A DNA stretch of 64,000 bases from Chloroflexota bacterium (GTDB lineage Bacteria; Chloroflexota; Limnocylindria; Limnocylindrales; CSP1-4), in the NCBI GenBank assembly GCA_021786265.1, contig JAJYNP010000144.1:1-64000 (forward strand). The letters are read 5' to 3'. Numbering within the stretch: position 1 is the stretch's first letter; each line of letters starts with the position of its first letter. The notes below the pieces were generated by a model that was given only the letters and a program-made list of their open reading frames with translations, ran no database searches and was not told where the DNA came from. The position numbers were made by a program, and so were the translations under genes. Below are positions 18,303-26,379 of this stretch, piece after piece.

Positions 18303-19262
18303 TCAAGACTCCTCGCGGACGTATGGGACCCCGAGGGCGGCGGGCGTACCGATACGGCGTCTCGCCAGGGTCGTGGATGCCGCGGCGAGCACCACCACGG
18401 TCATGATGTACGGAAGCGACGAGAAGAACTCCGACGGGAGCTGCACGCCGTTCGCCTGCAGGGTGAACCCGAGGCTGGACAGCGCACCGAACAGGTAGGC
18501 GCCCACCACGAGCAGGTCGGGCCGCCAGAACGCGAAGATCACCAGCGCGATGGCGATCCATCCCGCTCCGGCCGTGAGGCCGTCCGTCCAGATGGGGGCG
18601 ATCGCGAGCGTGAAGTAGGCCCCACCGAGGCCGGCCAGGGCTCCACCGACGACGGTGTGCACGTACCGGTAGGCGGTCACGTTGATCCCCATCGCGTCCG
18701 CGGAACGGGGCGACTCGCCGACCGCGCGCAGGTACAGGCCGACCCGCGTCCGGTACAGGTAGTACGCGACCAGCACGGCCAGCCCCCAGGAGAGGTAGAC
18801 GAACGCGTCCTGGTCGAACAGGATCGGACCCACCACCGGCAATCCGGAGAGCCCCAGGAGATCCATCCTGTTCAGCTGGTGGATGCCGTGCTGTCCGCCG
18901 ATGTTCCAGACCTGCCCGGCGTACGAGGAGAGCCCGGCTGCGCCGGCGAAGATGGTCAGGGCCAGCCCCGACACGATCTGGTTCACCCGGACGGTGATCG
19001 ACAGGAACGCGTGGATCAGTGCCATGGCCGCGCCGGCCCCGCCGGCGGCGATGACCGCGACGACCAGGACCGCCCAGCCGGGTCCGTGCAGCACCTGCGA
19101 CGTGTAGAAGGCCGTGACGGCGCCCATCAACATCATGCCCTCGACCCCGAGGTTCAGAACGCCCGAGCGTTCCGTCAGCAGCTCGCCCAGCCCTGCGAAC
19201 ACGAGCGGCGTGCCATAGGCGATCGCCGAGACCGCGATCGCCACCGCGACATTCGAGTCCAT
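18303..19262 (-). CDS. ABC importer permease (YufQ-like), right operon, last gene
   Basis: This 319-residue membrane protein is the second permease of the right BMP-type importer. It begins MDSNVAVAIAVSAIAYGTPL and contains the family stretch LGELLTERSGVLNLGVEGMM near residue 30, VRVNQIVSGLALTIFAG near 93 and about eight hydrophobic helices. It starts four bases after the stop of the upstream permease, indicating one transcript. It is the counterpart of the left permease at 1449-2381 but clearly diverged, so the two importers are old paralogues rather than a recent copy. The convergent gap to adenine deaminase (18207-18302) shows no obvious terminator hairpin. Confidence 0.88.
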   Translation of the reverse strand: MDSNVAVAIAVSAIAYGTPLVFAGLGELLTERSGVLNLGVEGMMLMGAVTAFYTSQVLHGPGWAVLVVAVIAAGGAGAAMALIHAFLSITVRVNQIVSGLALTIFAGAAGLSSYAGQVWNIGGQHGIHQLNRMDLLGLSGLPVVGPILFDQDAFVYLSWGLAVLVAYYLYRTRVGLYLRAVGESPRSADAMGINVTAYRYVHTVVGGALAGLGGAYFTLAIAPIWTDGLTAGAGWIAIALVIFAFWRPDLLVVGAYLFGALSSLGFTLQANGVQLPSEFFSSLPYIMTVVVLAAASTTLARRRIGTPAALGVPYVREES

Positions 19263-19266
19263 CGAG

Positions 19267-20403
19267 CTACCTCTCGACCGAAAGCGAACCGGGCTCGTCG
19301 TCCACGGCGGGCGCTCGCTGGAGCGTCCGGCCGATCCGGATCCGGTAGCGTCCCAGGAACTCGCCGCCTAGCACGCTGAACAGGATGATGCCCTCCATGG
19401 TCCCGACCAGGCCGGACGGGAACGAGGGACCCTGCAGGGCGAACCCGGCATTGGCCAGCGCGCCGATCAGGATCGACACGATCACCACGGCCAGCGGGTT
19501 GTACAGCGCCAGCGCCGCGACCACGATCCCGGTGTATCCGTACTGGGCCTGCTGCAGCCCGCGCGGGTCGAGGACGTGGCCGAAATCGCCGATCTGGCTT
19601 GCGCCGCCGAGCCCGGCGAAGGCGCCGGACAGCGCCATCACCGAGACGATCGCGCGCCGGGTCCGCATCCCCGCATAGCTGGCGGCCGACGGCGAGTCTC
19701 CCATCACGCGCATCTCGAATCCGAAGCGGGTGAAGCGGATCAGGGCAAGCAGCAGCACCGCGAGCACGACCCCGGCCACGAACCCGAACGGCAGCGAGAA
19801 CGAGCCGATGGCGATGCCTGGCCAGCTGGCGTTCGGCAGGAGGTTCTTGCCCTGCGGGAACACGAGCGCGGTGGGCGAGGTCAGGTCGCGCCAGAAGGAA
19901 TCGCTGTCGTAGATCAGGAAATACATGAACAGGCCGGCGACGTAGTTGAGCATCAGTGAGGTCAGGATCTCGTTGGTGCGCAGGAAGGCCCGCAGCAGGC
20001 CCGGGATCAGCGCCCAGAAGGCGCCCGCCACGACGCCGCCGAGCATCATCATCACGATGAGCAACGGCCGTGGCCATGTGCCGAGCGCCAGGCCCACGCC
20101 GGAGGCCCCGATGGCGCCCATGTAGAGCTGCCCCTCGCCGCCGATGTTCCACACCTGCATGCGAAAGGCGATCGCCACGGCGAGCCCGGTGAACAGCAGG
20201 GGGGTCGCGTAGACGAACGTGGCGGTCAGGGCGCCGGTCGAGGTGAACGATGCGGCGTAGATCTGCCGGTACGTCGCGACAGGGTCGTGCCCCGAGGCCA
20301 CCAGCACGATGCCGGCGATGATGGCGGCGATGACGAGCGAGATGGCTGGCAGCGCGATCCGCTGCCAGCGCGGCGTGTCCAGGCTTCGTTCGATCGCGAT
20401 CAT
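19267..20403 (-). CDS. ABC importer permease (YufP-like), right operon
   Basis: This 378-residue permease pairs with the product of 18303-19262. The family motif FRMQVWNIGGEGQLYMG is near residue 90 and TNEILTSLMLNYVA near residue 145, between eight or more hydrophobic helices. Its ATG overlaps the stop of the ATPase gene (20400-20403), so translation is probably coupled. The left-operon counterpart is 2378-3583. The operon order here is lipoprotein, ATPase, permease, permease, whereas the left operon runs permease, permease, lipoprotein, ATPase. Membership in the nucleoside/branched-chain permease family is firm; the substrate is inferred. Confidence 0.88.
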   Translation of the reverse strand: MIAIERSLDTPRWQRIALPAISLVIAAIIAGIVLVASGHDPVATYRQIYAASFTSTGALTATFVYATPLLFTGLAVAIAFRMQVWNIGGEGQLYMGAIGASGVGLALGTWPRPLLIVMMMLGGVVAGAFWALIPGLLRAFLRTNEILTSLMLNYVAGLFMYFLIYDSDSFWRDLTSPTALVFPQGKNLLPNASWPGIAIGSFSLPFGFVAGVVLAVLLLALIRFTRFGFEMRVMGDSPSAASYAGMRTRRAIVSVMALSGAFAGLGGASQIGDFGHVLDPRGLQQAQYGYTGIVVAALALYNPLAVVIVSILIGALANAGFALQGPSFPSGLVGTMEGIILFSVLGGEFLGRYRIRIGRTLQRAPAVDDEPGSLSVER

Positions 20404-21992
20404 GACGCCGCCCCCGCCATCATCAGGCCGAGCTGCTCGTAGTTGGCCTGGGACGAAGCCACCACGCCAACGACCCTGCCCTCGTACAGGACGGCGATCC
20501 GGTCGGACAGCTCCACGATCTCGTCGAGGTCCTCGCTGATCAGCAGGATGCCGACGCCCTGCCCGGCGGCCTCCACCAGCACGCGCCGGACGTACTCCGT
20601 GGCGCCGACATCGAGTCCGCGGGTCGGCGAAGCCGCGACGACCGCGCGCGGCCGGGACGACAGCTCGCGGGCGAGCACGACCTTCTGCACGTTGCCGCCG
20701 GACAGCTGGCGAACGAGCGTCCGGGGCCCGGGGGCGCGGATGTCGAAGCGTTCCATGAGCTGTGTCGCCTGCGCCTCGGCCTCCCTGGTCAGGAGCACTG
20801 GCCCGGCATGCGGGCTGCCGCGTCGGTAGGACTTCAGGATCAGGTTCTCGGTCACCGAGAGCTTCGGCGACACGCCGGTCCCCATCCGATCCTCGGGAAT
20901 GTAGGCCACGCCCCGGTCGATGACCTCCCGCGCATCGCCTGTGGCGGCACGCTTCCCGGCGTAGCGGATCGTCCCGCGGGTGGACGGCCGAAGCCCGGCC
21001 ACCACCTCGGCCAGCTCTCGCTGGCCGTTGCCGGCCACTCCGGCGATCCCCAGGATCTCGCCGGCATGCACGGTCAGCGAGACCTCCTTCAGCGCCTCGG
21101 TGCCGAAGTCGCCCTGCGCGCAGACGTGATCCAGCTCCACGACCGCCGCCGGTGCCGCCGCCAGCGAGGCGGCGGCGGCGGCGCGGGGCACCACGTCGAA
21201 CGACATCTCGTGCCCGACCATCAGTCGAGCCAGTTGCCGGGCGTCGGTCTCGGCCACGTCGACGGTGGTGATCGAGCGCCCCTTTCGCAGGATCGTCACG
21301 CGGTCGGCGATCGCGAGGACCTCCGGGAGCTTGTGGGAGATGAAGATGACCGTCCCACCGCCCGCGACCAGCTCCCGGACACTGGAGAACAGCTGGTCAG
21401 TTTCCGATGGAGCGAGGACGGTGGTGGGCTCGTCGAGGATCAGGATGCTGGCGCCTCGATAGAGCGCCTTGAGGATGTCGACGCGCTGGCGCTCGCCGAG
21501 CGACAGCTGCCAGACCCTGGCTCTCGGGTCCACGTGCATCTGGTACCGCGACGCGATCTCGGCGATCTCAGCCTCGACCTGGCGGGTCGAGAAGCCGAGG
21601 CCTCCATGCCGCGACCAGCCCAGCACGACGTTCTCCGCGACCGTGAGGCTGTCGACCAGGCTCAGGTGCTGATGAACCATGAAGATGCCGGCCACCTGCG
21701 CTTCACGCGGAGAGTGCAGCCGGACCGGCCGGCCGTCGACGAGGACCTCACCCTCGTCCGGCCTGTACAGCCCCGTCAGGATGTTGCAGAGCGTGGTCTT
21801 GCCAGCGCCGTTCTCGCCCAGGAGCGCGTGCACCTCGCCGCGCCTTGCCTCGAACGAGATCCGATCGTTGGCGACCACGCCGCCGGTGAAGCGCTTGGTC
21901 ACGCCGATCGCCGCTACCGCCGGGGGAGCCCCGGCGGTAGCGGCACGTGCGGACGCGGCGCCCAGCTCGACGTCGCGGCTATCCAACGCCAC
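20400..21992 (-). CDS. Double ABC ATPase of the right BMP-type importer
   Basis: This 530-residue protein holds two ABC ATPase domains in one chain, as usual for sugar/nucleoside importers. The N-terminal domain has Walker A GENGAGKTT (about residue 59), signature LSLGERQRVDILKAL and Walker B ILILDEPT. The C-terminal domain has a degenerate Walker A (GVAGNGQRE) and an LSGGNVQKVVLAREL signature with AASPTRGLDVGA, so only the first site looks fully competent, a common pattern in this family. It follows the lipoprotein gene by 36 bases and overlaps the first permease. Its N-terminal part is closely like the truncated ATPase at 1-288. Confidence 0.92.
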   Translation of the reverse strand: MALDSRDVELGAASARAATAGAPPAVAAIGVTKRFTGGVVANDRISFEARRGEVHALLGENGAGKTTLCNILTGLYRPDEGEVLVDGRPVRLHSPREAQVAGIFMVHQHLSLVDSLTVAENVVLGWSRHGGLGFSTRQVEAEIAEIASRYQMHVDPRARVWQLSLGERQRVDILKALYRGASILILDEPTTVLAPSETDQLFSSVRELVAGGGTVIFISHKLPEVLAIADRVTILRKGRSITTVDVAETDARQLARLMVGHEMSFDVVPRAAAAASLAAAPAAVVELDHVCAQGDFGTEALKEVSLTVHAGEILGIAGVAGNGQRELAEVVAGLRPSTRGTIRYAGKRAATGDAREVIDRGVAYIPEDRMGTGVSPKLSVTENLILKSYRRGSPHAGPVLLTREAEAQATQLMERFDIRAPGPRTLVRQLSGGNVQKVVLARELSSRPRAVVAASPTRGLDVGATEYVRRVLVEAAGQGVGILLISEDLDEIVELSDRIAVLYEGRVVGVVASSQANYEQLGLMMAGAAS

Positions 21993-22028
21993 TCCTTCGC
22001 GCAGTGCCCCGGGGTCCCGGATGCCGGG

Positions 22029-23312
22029 TCAGCCCTTCGGGCTGCCGATGACGCCCTGCACGAACCAATCGATCGAGTACTTGCTGAGCCCGGTTGCCGT
22101 GTAGACCGGAAGCGTCGTCCCGGCCGGTATGCCGACCGTCCCATCCTGCTTGGTGATCGGGCCGGTGAAGGGATCGAAGGTACCGGCCTTGATCGCGTCC
22201 TCCTTGGCGGTGATGGCGGCCTGCGTCGCGGCGCTCACGGACTTGCCGAACGGCGCCATGACGACGAAGCCGTCGGCGAGCCCGCCGTAGTAGAAGTGAC
22301 TCTTCCAGGTGCCGTTCATGGCGTCGGTCACTTCCTTGGTGTAGTAGGGGCCCCAGTTGTACGTCGTCGCCGTCAGCCAGGCGTTCGGCGCGAACGATTC
22401 CTGGTTCGAGTCGTAGCCGGTCCACTTCAGGCCGCTCGCCTCGGCCACCTGACCCGTCGTCGGGCTATCCTGGCCGTCGCCCAGCACGTCGACCCCCGCC
22501 GCGACCAGGCTCTCGGCGGCCTGCCGTTCCTTGGCCGGGTCGAACCACGTGTTGGTCCACACCACCCGGACCGTGGCCTTCGGGTTCATCGAGCGCGCGC
22601 CCATGGTGAACGCGTCGATCTCGCGGATGACCTCGGGGATCGGATAGGGGGCAACGAAGCCGATCTTGCCGGTGGCCGACGCGGCCCCGGCCGCCATCCC
22701 GGAGAGGTAGTCACCGTTCTCGCCGGCACCGAAGTACTCGGCGAGATTCGGGGCCAGCTCCGTGCCCGTGGCCTGCTCGAACAGTACGTTGGGGTACTGC
22801 TTGGCGGCCGCGACCATCGACGGCTGGTACCCGAACGAAGTGGCGAAGATGATGTTCGCGCCCTGGTTCACCAGCTGGGTGATGACCTGGCTCGCCTGCG
22901 GACCCTCCGGCACGTTCTGCTTGTACATGGTCTCGACACGACCGCCGAACGCGCTCTGCACCGCGAGGCGCCCGACCTCGTGGGCGTGGGTCCAGCCGGC
23001 GTCGCTGGGAGCGCCGACGTAGATGAACGCCGCTTTGAACGGGTTGCTGGTGGTCCACTGGCTTCCGGTGGTCGACGTTCCGGCCGATGCCGCGGCCGAT
23101 GCTGCCGGGGCGGCCGATGCTGCCGGGGCGGCCGATGCTGCCGGGGCTGTCGATGCCGCCGGCGCGGCTGACGGGCCCGTCGGCGCCGACGGCGCCGGGG
23201 TCGCCGCCGAGCCGCACGCCGCCAGCAGCGCGGCGACCAGTCCGAGCGCGATGGACGAGCGGACGACGCCCTTGTTCCCGATCGAAACCCCGCCTCCTCG
23301 CCTGTCAGTCAC
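22029..23312 (-). CDS. BMP-family substrate-binding lipoprotein of the right importer
   Basis: This 427-residue extracellular binding lipoprotein is the first gene of the right importer operon. The signal peptide ends in lipobox LLAAC (Cys33). The linker (about residues 38-75) is made of Ala-Ala-Pro-Ala-Ser repeats, from an 18-base repeat near 23095-23150. The binding domain starts FKAAFIYVGAPSDAGWTHAHEVG and includes FGYQPSMVAAAKQYPNVLFEQATG. That opening is typical of BMP proteins with a conserved Trp in the ligand site. It starts with GTG at 23312 behind GAGGAGG. It is longer than and only distantly similar to the left lipoprotein (330-1388), suggesting the two importers differ in ligand. 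Confidence 0.9.
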   Translation of the reverse strand: MTDRRGGGVSIGNKGVVRSSIALGLVAALLAACGSAATPAPSAPTGPSAAPAASTAPAASAAPAASAAPAASAAASAGTSTTGSQWTTSNPFKAAFIYVGAPSDAGWTHAHEVGRLAVQSAFGGRVETMYKQNVPEGPQASQVITQLVNQGANIIFATSFGYQPSMVAAAKQYPNVLFEQATGTELAPNLAEYFGAGENGDYLSGMAAGAASATGKIGFVAPYPIPEVIREIDAFTMGARSMNPKATVRVVWTNTWFDPAKERQAAESLVAAGVDVLGDGQDSPTTGQVAEASGLKWTGYDSNQESFAPNAWLTATTYNWGPYYTKEVTDAMNGTWKSHFYYGGLADGFVVMAPFGKSVSAATQAAITAKEDAIKAGTFDPFTGPITKQDGTVGIPAGTTLPVYTATGLSKYSIDWFVQGVIGSPKG

Positions 23313-23933
23313 CGTACGGTCCTCCTCACGAGTCTGTCACGTATGCCCTGGCGTGGGTCGATTGCTCATGCGAGCGGAGCCCAGATGTGGTACGTCAGCG
23401 TGCCAACCTCCCATGTATACGTCATGGACCCTTCGTGGGGAACGTCGAACCCGCCAGCCCCCGATCCGTGCCGGCGTTGATGCGGGTGCCCGTGTCCCTG
23501 CAGGCCTCCTGCCTGCTGGCGCGGTGCCTGCCTGGCGACGCTACCACTGGCGACCCCATTGTGGAGCGGCGCGCGGCCGATGGCGAGCGTCCCTGGCACG
23601 GGCCATCGTCCCTGGCCTCGTCTCGCCGCCGGGGTTCCCCGCCCGGGGCGGGCCCGCGCTCACCGCCCAGGATCCCGATGCCGGCCACGTCCTCCAGCGA
23701 CCCCGGGACGATCATTGGGCCGGGCGTCGGCGCCGGTTGCCGGGACGAGAGTCGTGCCGCGGAGGCGTAGCGCCATTCCGTGAGTCGAGGGCTCATCGAA
23801 GACCTGTGCCGTGCATCTACGCGTCAGGCCGGGGGTCGGCTGCGGGGCGCCGTTGCCACGCACGACGGACTCCGCTCGACGCAGGAGCCAACCCGCGCTG
23901 CCAGCCTGCGCAATGGGGCCTGTGCAGGTACGT
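23313..23933. other. 621-base gene-free stretch, likely long 5' leader of the right importer operon
   Basis: Between the lipoprotein start and the conserved promoter module at 23934-24044 I find no convincing gene on either strand. The short open frames lack ribosome sites and known motifs. If transcription starts near the operator, the mRNA leader would be about 640 bases, against about 170 at the left operon. I could not recognise a known riboswitch by eye. A second promoter closer to the gene is equally possible. Confidence 0.5.
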
Positions 23934-23958
23934 GCCGTTGGACCACCAGGCGATTACT

Positions 23959-23988
23959 CCAGGCGTCAGACGCTAGTCATCCGACATC
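23959..23988 (-). promoter_or_regulatory. Candidate GntR operator in front of the right importer operon
   Basis: This 30-base element is identical to 3757-3786. The flanking blocks GCCGTTGGACCAC (23934-23946) and CAAGTGCCGTTCGGC (24030-24044) stand at exactly the same distances as in the left module, while the bases between are much less alike. This shows a constrained promoter-operator unit of about 111 bases rather than a recent duplication. It points leftwards to the importer operon; the divergent membrane-protein gene at 24110 could also be affected. Confidence 0.7.
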
Positions 23989-24109
23989 CCCTCGTGGCGC
24001 GTGTTGTGCCACAGGCGACCGCCGGGCTCCAAGTGCCGTTCGGCCCATAGCAGGGCCCGCCGCCTGATGGTGCGAGGTTGCCCCTCATCCCGCTAGGATT
24101 CGCGCCAAT

Positions 24110-24604
24110 GTGTCGATGCGCGTGATGCACTTCCTGTCGCTGACCACCGCCGTGGGCGGCCTGCTCGGCCTCGCGCTTTCCGTGCTCGGCGCGGTCGCTC
24201 TCCGGGTGGTCGGCCTCTCCGTCTACGCCCCGGTCATCGCGACCGGGCTCATCGCCGGCTTCGGCATCGGGCTCCTGGGCGGCGTGTGGATCGCGCAGGA
24301 CGAAGAGGCGCTCCGACGTGAACGTGCGCGACGCCGCAAGGGCGCACCGCCGGGCAGGGCACCCGATGGAGAGGGGCCCCACCGGCCTCTGTTCGGCCCG
24401 CTGGCGTTCGGCCTGACCTTCGTGACGATCGGCAGCTTCATGGGGCTGCGCGCGGCGCAGGAGCTCGCGACGGACCCCACGTGGGCGCCGCTCGCGGGGC
24501 TCGCCTGGCTGACGCTGGCGATTGCCGGTGGCGCGGGAGGCATCATCGCGGGGGCGGTGTGGCAGGTGGTGGTCGCACGGCTCCGAGACGTGACGGGGGA
24601 CTGA
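24110..24604 (+). CDS. Small membrane protein of unknown function
   Basis: This 164-residue protein has about four hydrophobic helices: residues 5-30 and 38-60, then a basic loop with RRERARRRKG, and two more at about 98-118 and 128-155. I recognise no family. The start is uncertain. GTG at 24110 and ATG at 24116 are in frame, and a TAGGAT box (24094-24099) lies so close upstream that a leaderless or near-leaderless mRNA is possible. It diverges from the right importer operon and converges with the DinB-like gene, so it looks like a single-gene unit. The 253-base gap after it shows nothing recognisable. Confidence 0.6.
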   Translation: MSMRVMHFLSLTTAVGGLLGLALSVLGAVALRVVGLSVYAPVIATGLIAGFGIGLLGGVWIAQDEEALRRERARRRKGAPPGRAPDGEGPHRPLFGPLAFGLTFVTIGSFMGLRAAQELATDPTWAPLAGLAWLTLAIAGGAGGIIAGAVWQVVVARLRDVTGD

Positions 24605-24857
24605 TCGGCCGGCGAACCGATCGGGCGACTGATCGCCGGAGGTCGCGACGCGCGGCTGGGACTGGCCGACAGACCTCCCGGCAAGTCGTGCTCGCGATGA
24701 ACCTGGCCACGCCCGGACTGCGACTGCCACGCGACGCACCTCTGTGCCAGCACCCATGTGCGTCATGCCCCGTTAGCAGGTGCGCGGCCGGGCGACGCCC
24801 CGCCCCGCCGCGTCTTCGATCGCGGGACCCACCGATCCGCACGGGCCGGGCGCACGG

Positions 24858-25904
24858 TCACCCATCGATCCAGGCGAGCTGGAGCACCTCGCGGGCGACC
24901 TCGTCTGGCGATCGCCCCGTCGTCTCGACGAGGTGGTCTTCCAGCTGGACGAGGTCCATCAGGCGGGTGAGATCGGTCGCCCGCTGCAGCAGCGCATCGA
25001 ACCCCGACCCGATCTCTCGGACGCGCAGGCGTGCTTCCAGTGCCTCCGGCGTGGCGTGCAGGCGCACCACCACCACGCGCCCGCCGGGGATGGCCGCGGC
25101 GATCTCGTCCGCCTCGGCGCGGGTCTCGATCGTACGAGCGACCACCAGCCGTTCCGCGCCCGCCGCCCGGAAGTTCGGCCAGAGTGCCGCGAGATTGCGC
25201 AGCGCCAGGCGGGTGCGATACGGATCGCCCGGAGCGGCCGGGAAGCACCAGGAGAGGGCATCCAGATCGACGACGGCATGCGCGATGCCGGCCGCGCGGA
25301 GCCGGAGCGAGACCTCGAGCGCGATCGCGGTCTTGCCGACCCCTGGTGGGCCGGTCAGCAGGAGGACAGGGACCCGACGCTCGGATCGGCTTGAGTCCAC
25401 GTCCACAGACGAAGTGCCGCCCTCCGTCAACGCCAGTCGGACCGCGTGGGCGTGACCCCGAAGGTGCCCGATCAGCCCACGTTCGATCGCGTCCGCCAGG
25501 GTGAGGCCGTCGACGCCGACGGCCTCACGGCGAAGATCCTCGTCGCCCAGGCGCTCGATGAACCGCGCCACGCGCTCGGTGTTCGATCGAAGGATGCGAA
25601 GCCCGTCGTCCCTGGTCCCGCTCGCAAGGCGCCGGGCCTGTCGCTCGTTGAACGCGGCTCCTTGCTCGGCCGTGCGCCGTGCCTGGACCGGGAGCGGGCG
25701 GCCCGCGGCGATCGCCCGCGCGATCCCCCCGATGATCAGGTGACCTTCAGCGATGTGCTGGACGACGACGCCAATCGACCGGCCCTCTCCAGGGCAGTCC
25801 CGGGCCCATTCGCGTTCGTCCATGCCTGAGACGAGCTCGATCAGGGCCTCGTTGTCCGCTCGGAACGCCGAGGCCAGCACCCCCGCGTGTTTGCTGCCGC
25901 GCAT
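24858..25904 (-). CDS. DinB-like domain fused to a P-loop kinase-like domain
   Basis: This 348-residue protein has an unusual two-part build. Residues 1-165 look like the DinB/maleylpyruvate isomerase four-helix fold: a helical domain with RSIGVVVQHIAEGHLIIGG and a second conserved His in LIGHLRGHAHAVRLAL, which could bind a metal. Residues about 178-348 form a P-loop NTPase with Walker A TGPPGVGKTAIA (about 185), VVDLDALSWCFP as a possible Walker B or substrate segment, and a late Arg-rich lid. The second part resembles small-molecule kinases rather than motor ATPases. It is a single gene on the minus strand, opposite the T-box leader and trp operon. I cannot assign a substrate. The domain calls are from motif reading only. 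Confidence 0.6.
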   Translation of the reverse strand: MRGSKHAGVLASAFRADNEALIELVSGMDEREWARDCPGEGRSIGVVVQHIAEGHLIIGGIARAIAAGRPLPVQARRTAEQGAAFNERQARRLASGTRDDGLRILRSNTERVARFIERLGDEDLRREAVGVDGLTLADAIERGLIGHLRGHAHAVRLALTEGGTSSVDVDSSRSERRVPVLLLTGPPGVGKTAIALEVSLRLRAAGIAHAVVDLDALSWCFPAAPGDPYRTRLALRNLAALWPNFRAAGAERLVVARTIETRAEADEIAAAIPGGRVVVVRLHATPEALEARLRVREIGSGFDALLQRATDLTRLMDLVQLEDHLVETTGRSPDEVAREVLQLAWIDG

Positions 25905-26005
25905 GGGCGAACTCTACGGCTGCCGGGGCACGACGCGAGCACTCGGGGAACCCCTGCCGCTGCCCGGTCAATACCCGACGGTGACGGACAGGGCTGCACC
26001 CGCGT

Positions 26006-26035
26006 TTGACACCCGCGCGGGCGGGCGCCTAGACT
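26006..26035 (+). promoter_or_regulatory. Promoter of the trp operon
   Basis: A perfect -35 box TTGACA (26006-26011) and a -10-like TAGACT (26030-26035) stand 18 bases apart. The predicted transcription start near 26042 lies directly before the T-box stem I. The layout (perfect -35, 18-base spacer) is the same as at the aro operon promoter (63410-63439). Confidence 0.7.
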
Positions 26036-26041
26036 CGGCGC

Positions 26042-26340
26042 CAATCGAAGACCGGGCGATGAACGGGACGAGTACCCGCCATCCCCTCGACACAGCGAGC
26101 CGGCGGTGGTGCGAGACCGGCACGAGGACGGCGGCGAATGGACCCGGGAGCCTCCGGACCGAACGGCAACCGCGCAGGCGGGATGCCTGGTAGGCTCCGG
26201 CGCAGAGCGCCAGCGATAGCGGGCAGCACCGATCGACTGCCAACGGCGGTCCGTCGGCCAGAGCGCGGCGGCAACGCCGAACGTGGGTGGCACCGCGGAG
26301 GGTCTCGACCTTTCGTCCCGGCAGGACGGAAGGTCGTTTG
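26042..26340 (+). promoter_or_regulatory. T-box leader (tRNA-Trp sensing) of the trp operon
   Basis: The leader has the signature T-box antiterminator sequence AACGTGGGTGGCACCGCGG at 26280-26298. A 13-bp hairpin (26306-26318 pairing with 26324-26336, one G-U pair) and TTTG follow. Upstream, a stem I region includes GATGAACGGGACGAGTA (from about 26058) and GGTGGTGCGAGACC. In the expected 3' side of the specifier loop, GAATGGACCC places UGG at 26139-26141, the tryptophan codon, followed by A. Uncharged tRNA-Trp would thus turn on trpE and the following genes. The short T run leaves open whether control acts on transcription or translation. The specifier assignment is from alignment by eye. Confidence 0.8.
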
Positions 26341-26379
26341 ATTCCCGGCCTCGCGCCGGTCACCCGGAGGCACATGCAG

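Noticed and set aside
23313..23933. Purine riboswitch in front of the right importer
   Set aside because: No sequence resembling a known purine or guanidine aptamer core was recognisable by eye; a covariance search would be needed.
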